Source: Liolophura sinensis (taxonomy: Eukaryota > Mollusca > Polyplacophora > Chitonida > Chitonidae). From it: 64,000 bases of DNA. The notes beneath the pieces were generated by a model. It saw nothing but the letters and a program-made list of their open reading frames with translations. It had not been told where the DNA came from and ran no database searches. The stretch's first letter is position 1. Every line of letters begins with the position of its first letter. The DNA is taken from positions 18,419,570 through 18,483,569 of the forward strand of contig NC_088300.1 of assembly GCF_032854445.1 (NCBI RefSeq), read 5' to 3'. The position numbers were made by a program, and so were the translations under genes. Positions 32,948 to 44,564 of this stretch are shown piece by piece.

Positions 32948-35484
32948 GACATTTGCATGCCGTTTCAATAATCACAGTTGAGGAGTCAAAGACGACTTAC
33001 AGACGACTCCGATGTCATCTGAGTTCGCCTTATGTGACTTATCCCGTCCCATGCAGCATGTGCAGCTCGGTAAAGCACATGGCGACTTCCTGATGGAACT
33101 CGGTCATTCGCCTGAGTGTTTGGCATGGCATGACACAGCTGGGTCGTGTTTTCATTTGGCAACATCTTTTCAGCTTTAGCTTCCGCGGTTCTGTTTCAAA
33201 CATTGGAGAAGTGAAATCTGTGTTACCTTACTGAACCGATCAGTATGGCCCTTTGAAAAACACAATAAGTTAACCTAGAACCGTGGCACACATTTTACAG
33301 CATCGTATATCTGTCGTCTGCTCTAAGTACATGTACCAGCTGTCGCCTCGCGCTGTCTTGCCATATTTTATATAACAGGAATGTATAGGTAACACAAGAG
33401 TGTTAGGATCCTTCGAAATTTCCACAAAAATGTATGTCTGTTCAGTTAAACTTTGCTTTTTTATTAATTTTTTTGTTTGCTTGTTTGATGGAGGTTAAGT
33501 TTCAGTCAAATCAAGCAGGCAGGTCCCAATGACATTATTAAACTTTTAAGTTCTAAATAGAAATAATGATCGTTTGAATTTCGTTCCTGGCGATTCAATT
33601 GGAATTCTTCACAGCATCAAAAAGGCTGGATGAGAATTTACATTTTACATCAGGCTTTCGTTCAAAAACACGTGTTTGTTACGGGTATACATTAAGACAT
33701 TTGTAAAGTACTATATTCGTCTTTTAAAACGGGTCTCCGAAATGTTGATAATTTGACAGCTCTCTCAGTCTCATCACATATATTTGTCAGCTACCTGACA
33801 GCCAGTTTAAAAAGATACTGATAAATTTACCGCATACATGCCACTGAACGCCACTATCTTTTCGGCAATTTCTTTTTATCAAATAATGTCGGCCGCCGTC
33901 GTATGTGAAATATTCCGGAGTATGGCGTAAAACACCAACCAAACAAATAAATATTTTTATCAAATTTACTCCCCTTAATCAGAGGACCAGGGCCTTAATT
34001 GGGGCTACTTAGAGTGGAACTCGAATGGCCTGTCGTGGAGAGAGTGTGACACATTGCCCAAGCGTGAAGGTTTTGGAAGAGGCATGTTTAAATCCACGAT
34101 AACTTTATCAATTACAAACGTCATGGCGGTTCAGTGCACGTGATTATATTCAACACTATCCTGAATGGTAATTCAATTCTGCACGTGCAAGACAAATCCG
34201 TCCAATGATGTTTGAGACAAAATACGAGAGGAAAAAAATTCTCAGCCCACACCAGGTACGTGACAAACCATTTGACGTAAAATTATACGTCCTATCATGG
34301 GAGAAATCTTTACTTGAGCGAGTGTCTATAGGGTTAGTGGTCGCTTGTGAGGCAGCGTTGACAACTGTTAGGCCTATGCCTTGATTTTATTGCAGCTATT
34401 TAACTGCTTGAATCCGTCCTAATTTCTCAGTTTTAACATTGTTTTGGAAATTCATCTTGAAATTATTGGCCTAAAACGTTCATAAACATCCCATTCTGAA
34501 GTGTGTTAGGTATCATCGTTAAATCAAATCTCAACAGACATATATAACGGAAGACTGAGTCAAAATACATTCATTTACTCTAGTTTACATTTTGAAGACA
34601 GTTAAATAGACTTGTATTGTTGGAATTCTGTCGTGGACTTTATCCACCATACATAGCCAGTGTGTAGGCAATCTGATTTCGAAAAAGTTTTTTTCCCAGT
34701 TTTAGCACAAATGTAAATATTTGAATAGCTCATATAACCCACAAGTAAAATGTGACTGTGATAATGCTCAAAAAAATTCATCAGTATAGGTTAATATGAA
34801 GAAAACTAATGTTATGTGACGTCATAGGCTGGTAGGACGGTCCATAAATCCCACATTAAAATTCAAACATTTGAATGTTTTCAATCATTTTAACACGTCT
34901 ATTTGAATATGAGTAAAAGTTAGATTTAGTCTTCAACAATCTATTCGGTGCTGCTTACTTCACTTTTGGGTTTTCCATCAGCCTGCGGATGGTCGTGGGG
35001 ACCGCCCTCTTACAAGTGAAATATTCTCGAGTGCGGCGTAAAGCACCGATCAAATAAATAAATACTTCAATTTTGAGCTGCATTTCCTTTAAAGCTACTC
35101 GCAGGATTGTGGGAGTTATGCTTATCGAAGTGTGCTGTATGAGGCCCATTTTACACTATACAGCTCTTCTCCCTGTGATGTTACAGCCTGTGTGAAGCGA
35201 AACAAATCCAAACTCTTATATAACACGTGCAGACCTTCAGGCTGGTTGAGCGGTGCTCTGTTAACGCCTGAAGAGGTAATATAAATAGACGACCTGTGCA
35301 AGGACTCCAATTACTGAGTTGAGGGCGATGCGACTGCTGTCTGCGGTCTTCTGCATAAGGTATTTGACTGTAAACATAAATCAGTTTAGTACATAGCATA
35401 TTGAAAGGAAATGTTATAGTATACTTATCCATCAAGCATCGCTCTGGCCATCATATCACTAAGTTATGCTCGGTAAACTGGGGA
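32948..35484. other. 5' flank and gene-free interval with SINE tails
   Basis: Two 5'-truncated (AAATA)n SINE tails are recognisable: 33885-33955 (GCCGCCGTCGTATGTGAAAT ... AACCAAACAAATAAAT) and 34980-35068 (CAGCCTGCGGATGGTCGTGG ... GATCAAATAAATAAAT). One copy of the dispersed sequence lies at 34395-34495. No coding exon recognised; the promoter of the minus gene should lie just above 32947. Confidence 0.4.
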
Positions 35485-35815
35485 CCACACTACCGGCTGG
35501 GGTGGAGTAGCGGATAAAGTGTCTATCGGAAGACGCGGGGTTCAGTCCAGAGTCGAGTATTACCTTAAATATCGGTAATCTTAGTACTACCTCTCTTGTC
35601 GCTTAGCATAAGAGGAATCAGTTAAGTACTGGTCGGCCCGGCATTGATATAATGTGACTGAGTTGGGTGTCCTGGTGTCTACGCCTTGCGTTCCAGTGAG
35701 GTAGCACTTTAAATATATCCCGCTTGCTGAAAGTAGACACCGTCGTGATATTACCGAAATGTTGTTAAAAGCGATGTAAAACCCCAATCAAAGAAACGGA
35801 GAACCACATCGACAG
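35485..35815 (+). mobile_element. Third tRNA-headed SINE type
   Basis: Head GGGGTGGAGTAGCGGATAAA (box-A-like) and GCGGGGTTCAGTCC (box-B-like), body CTCTCTTGTCGCTTAGCATA and AATGTGACTGAGTTGGGTGT, then GACACCGTCGTGATATTACC and a tail TAAAAGCGATGTAAAACCCC-AATCAAA. The body shares the GTGACTG-GGGTGTC-CTGGTGTC pattern with the 25646 element. Confidence 0.75.
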
Positions 35816-38800
35816 TTTTATTTTATTCTTATTTCTTGATAAATTGTGACGATACGGTCGATGCGGCATCAAAATTAGGTATCTGTTATTTCTACACCTA
35901 CCAACCAAGACCATGAAATGACTTCGTCTGAATGATTTCAAAGGCATAGATCTGTTACGTCGTTTGCTAAATTGAATGGGATTTCTCATGCACGCCCACC
36001 ACGAAACATAATACATAAGATTAAAGCGTGGGAAGTAGAAAAGTATCGCAATGTGATATGGCTGGCAAACGATCACACGTATGAAACCGGTGAAATCTCT
36101 TGTTAATTTAACTAAGTTACGGGTAATTTTATTCCCGTTGTTGTTTAAATACATGTAGTAGCATCATAAATGCCCTTTATCACCACGCCAGGAGAAGGAT
36201 TAGAGGAAACAAAATGTTGTGATGTTAAGTGCTGTTTGTTACACGTCACTAGCTTATGATCATCGCTCAAGTCGCTTTGATGTCATCTCGTTTACTATAT
36301 ACTTACATACAAAAAACAATGCATAGACCAGGCCACATGGATGCTTATACAGTCCACAAGAAGAATTATTATTTATGTAGGAATATAAAATAAAAAATTA
36401 TAGTATGTAGAGAGTAAAATCATGCAGAGAAGCGCCGACAGTGTGATACTTGGCAAATCATTTATAATGAAAGTTACACGGTACCTGTTGAAACAAATAT
36501 TATTATTTATTTATTATTATTAAACCATTTTAAAAAGATTGGTATTGCTTTCGAGCATACAACTATACGACACTGTCTATACGGACTATTGTACATCTGT
36601 GTCACAAAAGATTGTCCATGCTTCACACACGAACAACAACAGCACAGGTAGTATAGCCAGCATAGCGACGACAGTGTGATAGTTGAGAAATGGTGACGTC
36701 TAAGTAGTGACATAATTAGGGTTTTATTCTAACGCGTGTGTGCATGTATTAATAAACATAGTAGCAACTTATACATCCCCGAAACGTTTGGTGGGGGCTA
36801 GCTGTGTATCAGCTTAGAGTCAGTTTCAGTTTCTTCATCTGTCCATGTATATAAAACGGGTCCAATGAGTAAATGACATTGGGCGCGAAAAAAAGAAGAA
36901 ATATCTGCAGGTTTATTATAAGAAGTATAAATCGGAAATGTGTCGTGAAATTAAACAAATATTGGAATGCAGAAACTTTCAATTGATGTTGGAAAAGACA
37001 GTGATAGGGAAAGTGTGTAGCAAAAGTTTAACTAGAATCCTGTCAGTGTGACGATTTGTATACGGGGCATAATTAGACAGCCTTTATCTACGTGCCATTG
37101 TTGACAAACGGCACGGATAGAGGAAAACGTGGGAAACAACTTCGTGTAAAGCTTAGATAAATCTATAGACACAGGAGCATTGTCAGTTTTCACTTTTACA
37201 AATAGTGCACCTTTCAATCAGTATAGCAGGAAACTTTGCAGTTCGTTCAAGATGTATCCGGAGGGAAGATGCGGCATCTCAAGCCAGTCTGTGTTCCTGC
37301 ATGTACCGTGAAATAAGCAGAAATACGTGCATCGGTGCGAATGTGCTAACCATATAGTGTTGAATGCGGCGTGCCTCAAAATACAGATCACTGGCGGGAT
37401 ATACACAGGCCCCTCGCACATCGGACTTTAGGTCAGGGCAGATGGGGAAAGACTAAAATCATGTCTGCTAAATTACTGATGTGTGGTTTTCTTAAGCCTG
37501 TTGTAGTAATACTAGGACCTACGATCGCATCTCACAAGGAACTGTCTCTACTGTAGAGCCGATCTCAAGTTTTACAGCGGATTCACTTGTGGCAAATTCA
37601 ACTTAATCGTAACATACTGGCTATACATTTTCCGGGGTTTTCACTAATTTTAGGACATTGGGGCTAGGCTATCGTTTTATTATACGCTTCATTCAACTAA
37701 ATTTAGTACCAGTATATGGATTGGAAGTCTCATGGACTAAATCACATCTTTTGGAGACATGATATCGACGTATTCTACTTGAACCCTATCACCCCCCATC
37801 AACTGTAATGTACCCTACAGAAAACTAGCTCTCGTTTCCATGGTGACCTGGTTAACATTCCTGTAGTTGTGGTGCTGAGGCCCTGGCGCGGAGTGTAGGA
37901 ACATCACTAGTTGGCCTGCCTTTCGGACAGTCGTAGGTTCTCAGAGCCAGACCGGACAGCCGCGAGAAGTTATTCACCGTCTAACCTCAACGTCGTCGCT
38001 CAAACTGACCGGTAAGTTTGTAGCTCGACGAGACCCAAGGCTTTTGGGGCGAGACAAGAACAACCATTTCCAAATATGTGCTGGTAACCGTTATTGCTGT
38101 GATAGACATACAGGTTGGGTGTTCATTAAATCCTAGAATGCATACTGAAAAGTAACTTGTACTTATAATGTATCCGGTATGAGTCAGTATAATGCTAGCC
38201 AAGAGTTCATAAATTCCTCACCGTTGTAGGCTAAATACTGGTAGCTTATTACTTAAAAAGATAGTTTAAGATGGCGCACATCTTTACAGTGTTGAGTGCC
38301 TATGATTGTTTGTGCGTGGTAAAGTAACAGAACACCCCAGCCGACCCATCCACTCTAGTTCCCACCCCTGAGTATCCCTTGCCCCTCAACAGGTGACCCG
38401 CTGACTAACCCAGAGTGTACAGCCCACGCCCCATCCTGTTGAGGAAGCTCTCGTAAGAGTTCTCGTAAGCAGTAGTTGGCTTCGTTTCTCTTCAACTGAC
38501 GGTGGCATCAGGTTTAAGCGAAGTCGCCCACTCTGCATCCGTTATAGGTAGGCTTATACTTTGTGCCGTGTACAAATAACTTGTACGCTGCGAGCGTGGG
38601 ACCACAAGGTATTGCAAGTGTTGCAAGAGTGCAAATTGTCGATGAGTTGGAGATATACCTGGGTATCTCTAAATGGGACACTTAAAATTCCACTGTTTTT
38701 TTGTTGAATATTATCACGGTGCTGGTGCACTGTAGACACCACAGCCTGTATATAGGTCTCTCAGTGCAGGCCTATTCCAAATATATGACAATAAATATTT

Positions 38801-40440
38801 GTACCTCATATAACACACAGAAGGAAAATTCACGAGAATAGTCCAACATAATACTTAATTTTTGCTTTGCTGATGATTCTGGCAGCATTTATAAGTATCA
38901 ACTAATTACAGCCGTAATTACAAAAAAAAGCGGTGCCTGTTTTCTGCAGTAACCTATGGAATACCTCTTATACAGAAGCCACAATGACGAGTTCAAAATC
39001 CACTGTGAGGTTGGGTTAGGTCGGAAGAATAGAAAACGTTCGTGCTCTAACCGTTTTTTCATGGACACAGCCAGGTGCTTAAGCTGATCGCAGAAATACA
39101 ACAGCGCTTAATTGACAGATTATCCTATCAGTAACTTGGATTTGTTTTCAACAGTGATAATACAGAAACAGTAACTTCCCTTGGTTAAGTCAGTTTTGTC
39201 CTATAGATAATTTAACAGCATGGTCAACTGCAATTGACTGGCAGCTCCAGGAGACCCGTCTTCTCGCATTTTGGACAGGTAATTTCTAAGTTAGGCAGGC
39301 TTCGACGATCCTATTTTACTATTCGGCTTTAGTGGAATGTCATTTTTTGCAACCACTACCTTTTCCACCGTCGATCTAACGAAGTAGCGTGAAGTCTCAA
39401 AAGATGTGACAATGGTGTATGCTAGTTCAGAGAGGATTAGGTTTAGAATCGAGAAAGAAAGTTCCTCGGAGGCACAGCAACTGATGTGAAAATGGATAGC
39501 AGGTAGGGCGTATATAGTGGAAAAATCTTCTAGCGACTGTAAAAAGTGAAAAGATTATTATATTTTCCCTAAAACACAAGATCAGAAAGAATTATAATTT
39601 TCCTGTCCACTTCACTTGGGATCAGTTCATTGGATAGTTGATGCTTAAATTGTGCCAGGATAACTGCAATGTCATAATTAGCATTACGATTCGACGTCCA
39701 TGATAATTAAACAAACTTAATTTTTTACCTCAGGCTCTCTTTCGGAAAACTAACTTTTTTCGGATTGACCAATTGCCTGATACAGTTTATGTAAGCACGA
39801 GAAAAACGATAAGTTACAAAACTATCCACAACGAAGAACCGTTTTAAATGCAGTTGAACCATAGTGTTGTTTGTGTCGATGCCAGGGCACAGCTCTTACA
39901 GATTCGAGGATTGTGTATCACCTGTAACGGTACCGGTGTAGGAGCTAATCAGCACCTTAACCACCATGCGCTATTTCTCGTGGCTGACTAGTCAAAAACG
40001 CCCCAGCCACCTAGTAGCACCGGAGTTGTTGTGAAGGATTGTTTTTCTTCCACTCTTTACCCTTATTTCCTCAAAGTCTTCTGGAAGATATAAATCTGTT
40101 GCCATGGAAACGCACCATGTTTTTTCCCTGCACCATTAGACAGCCTGTGTATTTCAGCATGATGAACTTCGGAAACACCCGCCCCATGCATCATCTGCCA
40201 AACATGACTGAGTGCTTGGCTCTTGAGATCGCTTATATAAATGCTGTGTTGGCAGAATACAGATATGGCTCTCATTTTCCTTAATATAAAATCTCGCTAA
40301 GGAAACTAATTATTTACAATATACAAACTGGCTTAATTTGTTTTAGTTTTATTTTCCCGGTAAGAATATTAGCTCTTGTGTAAAGGACTTTAGTATTAAG
40401 AAGACTGTCGACACTATTTATAGAATATGTGGTGTGTATA
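35816..40440. other. Gene-free interval; possible untranslated exon near 37.9 kb
   Basis: No protein-coding exon recognised. The stretch 37860-38011 is richer in G+C and ends CTGACCG followed by a consensus donor GTAAGTTTG, so it could be an untranslated first exon on the plus strand, perhaps of the gene at 44565; this is a guess. A second richer patch lies at 38325-38550. Elsewhere only AT-rich sequence. Confidence 0.2.
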
Positions 40441-40444
40441 TATA

Positions 40445-40690
40445 AATAGCTTTCTTCATAAAGGAACGGCATGGTTTAATACTGGAAGGAACGGCATGGT
40501 TTTATGTTGGAAGGAACGGCATGGTTTTGTGTGTAAAAGAACGGCATGGTTTTACGTAAAAAGGAATGGCGTGCTTTTATGTAAAAGGAATGGCGTGCTT
40601 TTCTGCATAAACGAACAGTTTGTATTTGTGTGTAAAGGATCGCCGAGTGTTTTTTGTATGTAAAGGAACGGCTTTCTTTCCTGTATATAG
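40445..40690 (+). repeat. ~28-bp degenerate tandem repeat
   Basis: About eight units of GGAACGGCATGGTTTTATGT plus a variable AAA-rich end. The 3' units (GGAATGGCGTGCTTTTATGT and beyond) are more diverged. Intergenic. Confidence 0.85.
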
Positions 40691-42262
40691 AAACGAAGGT
40701 TACAGCAAAGGCTCATGTACCACTACCCGCAGTCGTGGAGAATGACTACTGCGATATTTGTATTTGTGACATTCCCAAGTGTTTGCAATGAAGAAGATGT
40801 GGCAAGGGCTAAAAAATGGTCATTTGGCTTACTATACAACAAGTTCTGCTACTGTACTGCTTTAAATCATCATAATATCGCTCCCAACGTATGGTTTTAA
40901 TTCTCCAACGTGTATATGTATCGGTAATTTCTGAGGAGAGAAGCTAATGCAATGAAATACAACTATCACGACAACAACTAGTCTTCAGAAATACTTTAGA
41001 TTTATACCATATACTGTCAATAAATAAAGTACAAATAATTAGTTTTGTCTTCTAATGTAGCATTTAGATTTAACGTAACAAGCGTATCATGTTTTGATCC
41101 CAAAGCAGCAGTTGTTCGTGTATACAGAAATGTTTAGGCAGGTAAAAAAAATTTACCAGTCGGATTTAGGCAAGTTACCATAGAATGAAATAATACTGCT
41201 ACCCCTGCTATCAAAACAAATTGAAAGAGTAAAATTGTCAGTGAGTGAGTTATTGGAATAAACCCAGTAGGCCTACAGGTTGTGGTGTAACAAATAACTG
41301 TAGAACTATATGAGAGATTCAGATTCCTTCCTCGTGAGGAGGCGTTGAAGTAATTAATTTATTCTAGAATGTTATGACAAGTCGTAATTCTGGGCAGTCG
41401 ACATGTACATACATATACTTGTAGTCCTAAATATAACTGCAAGAATCTCTGTACTGGTAGGTCTATGTGGGCTTATGTAGGCCTATACATGTATGCACAT
41501 GTACGCACATGTATGTCTTTCGATTTTCTCAATCCCACTTCAGTCAACTTCACACTTTCCAGGTGTATTGCTGGGGACCAAAAATAGTGAAGTGTTGAGT
41601 ATTTTCAAAAAATGTGTACTGCGGTAGGCTTACTCAGTACTCCCTTTCTTGGAAAAGTAGAGAGTACCGCACTACATCTGAAAATTAACTGTAGAAGTGC
41701 TTGACCCCTTGGGATACTGCCCAGTAGTTATTTCGTCAATGCCAACAAACTAATTATACGAAGTTTTCATGGTCCATTGAAGAAGTTATATATTAAATTG
41801 TGGAATGAGCTGTTAATTATGTTTGCTATATGTGATGAACATTTGGATATAATCCTGAAAATATCGAAAGAAAGGTTGACAGATTGTACATGTATTTTAT
41901 GTGTCCTTGCCATACTTGTACTGTTGACATACAACTATACAATGTAAGGACCAAAACATGTATTGTATTACGATATGTTGTCTTCATACGTTGCCTTGAT
42001 CTGTTGCCACGTAGGGCAGTGGGACAGATATTGAAGATTTTCATGCCCACACTAACCGAACAAACAGAAATGGTAACGACTTGGTTGCAAAACAAATTTC
42101 GGGAAAATGGCTACAATCTTACAATATATCATAATATGACGTTCTTCTGTAATACATTCTCTTTAAAGTCATGTCATAATGAGGTGGGCCGGGTCCTCCA
42201 TTACAGAGAGAATAACTGGTAAGCCCTTTGTGGGTGGAGGAAACCAATGAATTGTACTAGAA
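40691..42262. other. Gene-free interval
   Basis: No exon or repeat family recognised. A 112-codon frame at 41884-42222 shows no domain. Confidence 0.35.
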
Positions 42263-42372
42263 GGGTGAGTGAGTGAGTACTAGAGGTTTAACGTCGTACT
42301 TAACAATTTTTCAGTCATATGACAACGAAGGAATCCTTAGAGTGCATGTAATATGCCTCCTTGTTGCAAGAT
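42263..42372 (-). mobile_element. tRNA-headed SINE, 5'-truncated, reverse
   Basis: Only the tail end remains: GTGAGTGAGTGAGTACTAGA, GGTTTAACGTCGTACTTAAC, TTTTTCAGTCATATGACAAC and TGCCTCCTTGTTGCAAGA. The body and tRNA head are missing. Confidence 0.85.
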
Positions 42373-44564
42373 GTGCTGGAAGACAACTGGTCATTAGTTA
42401 CAAGAAAAACAAAAACAGAAGAGGAGCAATAGACCCATTTCACAGTCCTTGGGCTCTAGTCATTAAACAGGAATATTTTGTCTTTTTGCAGATTCTAGTG
42501 GAATTTCGTTGAAACTTCATTCATTGAGATTTTAAGTAAAAAGCGATTTCAATTCAACTCAATTCAATTTCAATTTCAATTTCAACTAAAATTCGCCAAA
42601 TTCCTTTCTACCGATATAAAACTATGAATCTTTACAGAGCCAACACTTTTCAATTAGAAAACATGCCTGTGTTTTCTTTACAGCAAAGTAGCACAGTTTC
42701 CAGAGAATTTCCACGCAGATTTCTCTAAGTAAGAATGACGACTGTCTAGAAAGATGAACATTAATTTTTTTCAATCGTTTCTTCTACCAAGAACTTTAGC
42801 GTGACTTTCATAGCTACAACGGAATTTTCGAGTCTTGTAGAACATATATCTGCACCCAGCATCACTTGAGCTTTGGAACTCTTCCTTTGTAAATTTGTAG
42901 ACAAAGTTCATCTGGGGCCCGAGTCCACAAAGCCATTTCAGACATACTCAAACTTTAAAATGCAATCTTAAAGCTTACCTTTCAGCTTTAGAAATTAAAA
43001 TTTTGTCGACCTCATCATTGTTACCTTAAGACAAATGTGTCTAAGTTTTAACTTCAAGTTTTTATTTTGAAGAGGTTTTAAATTTTGACTGAACTTAAAA
43101 TCGGTTTTGCGGAATCGGCCCCTGGTTTGCATAAGTATCGGACCAAAATGTGGAATGCACCGAATGCACAATTTTGCGATATTTCTGTTGTGGTTGACGT
43201 ATATAGTTCATCAACAAAAACGCCACGCACATATATAATGTCACGCACGTCATTAAGGTATTATCTATTTATTTATTTATTTGTTTGTTTGTTTTCGTTG
43301 GATTTACGTCTTCTGTCCGTGCATAATGCTTTTAGCTTTTCGTCGGTGAAGTTTTGCGTTTTATATGTATATATAGAAAACATGTTAACATGTATCTGCT
43401 TTGTTCTCGGAGGAATAGGAAGGACATGTCATTAACCCTACACGTATTGCGGGAGAAATCACGACCATCCGCAGGTTGCTAGCAGACATTCCTCCACGGA
43501 TGGTCAGAGAGGAATATTTCCTTTAAAGATGACAATTAATGACATGATATGTGTATGTATATATACTGTCAGAGTGTTAAAACTCGTTCAACCACATAAG
43601 CAAACACCAAAGGTGCAAAGCTTTAAACGTCAAGCTTTTGACCTATGTCGTATCAGCGATCAATATGTGAGTTGTTGCATTTTTCCTGATGTTTACAAGT
43701 GAGGAGACAGAGAAGCACGTCTGGTTTAAAACTGAAATTAGTGGAAAGATAGACGTGTGTGTGTAATGTCTGAGCGATAAATATCGTGGAACTATATCAA
43801 TAAACATTAATCAAACAGGGCTTTGAACACCTTCCCACTTAAGATTGTCGGAAAAATTGTCGTTGCATGGAAACCGGAATCACTTCTACTTTCATATGTT
43901 TTATCCGTAATTTGCAAACATGTGGGTAGGGTGCCCTGGAGGGATTCATAAGGCTTGTTTTGTGCCATAGTCTGGATCATTAAGTTGAAAATTTAAACTC
44001 CTAAGCGTGTTCTAGTCCATATGCCATTGTCTTGCAAGATAATGACATATAGTTAAAACAGATTTATTTAGTGCATAGTTTTGATATGGCCTGTATATTC
44101 TTTGTTGATTATTTTGATCGGTCGGTTGTTGTGCTGTGTAAAATAGGGTCAAAGATACAGTCAAATAAAGATATACACATTTTCTAATAAATGTCACATC
44201 AGGAGAGCCTTAAGGGCCTTGGTTTGTCAAGTACTTGGCTTGGTGCGTTGGTTTCGTATAAGGGCAATATTATTATGTTTAAAATATATTAGAATAAATT
44301 GAGTTGTATTTTTATATATGTATATTTTTTGCTTATGTTTTTACCAGGTATAAGTGTTCTTTGTGTTTAAAATTTAAATAAATAAATCAAGAAAATAAGG
44401 TAAACATATGAATTGCACCTTTTAGCAACCATGTATCAGATAAATTACAAACGTAAAGTACATTGTGTTTTAAATAAATAATCGCACTTTTTACAAAGCT
44501 TGTACCAGGTACAACACAAATGTACGGTACTTTTAATGTTTTGAAGATCTGACCAGTTGATAAG
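42373..44564. other. 5' flank of the claudin-like gene at 44565
   Basis: Includes a (TTTA)n stretch at 43263-43285 and, at about 43440-43515, a SINE core piece (ACGACCATCCGCAGGTTGCT). No exon recognised. A TTTTAATGTTTTGAAG stretch just before 44550 might be a 3' splice site for an upstream untranslated exon. Confidence 0.35.

Noticed and set aside
35765..36154. 129-codon minus-strand frame
   Set aside because: No recognisable domain, no flanking exons, begins at a SINE end.
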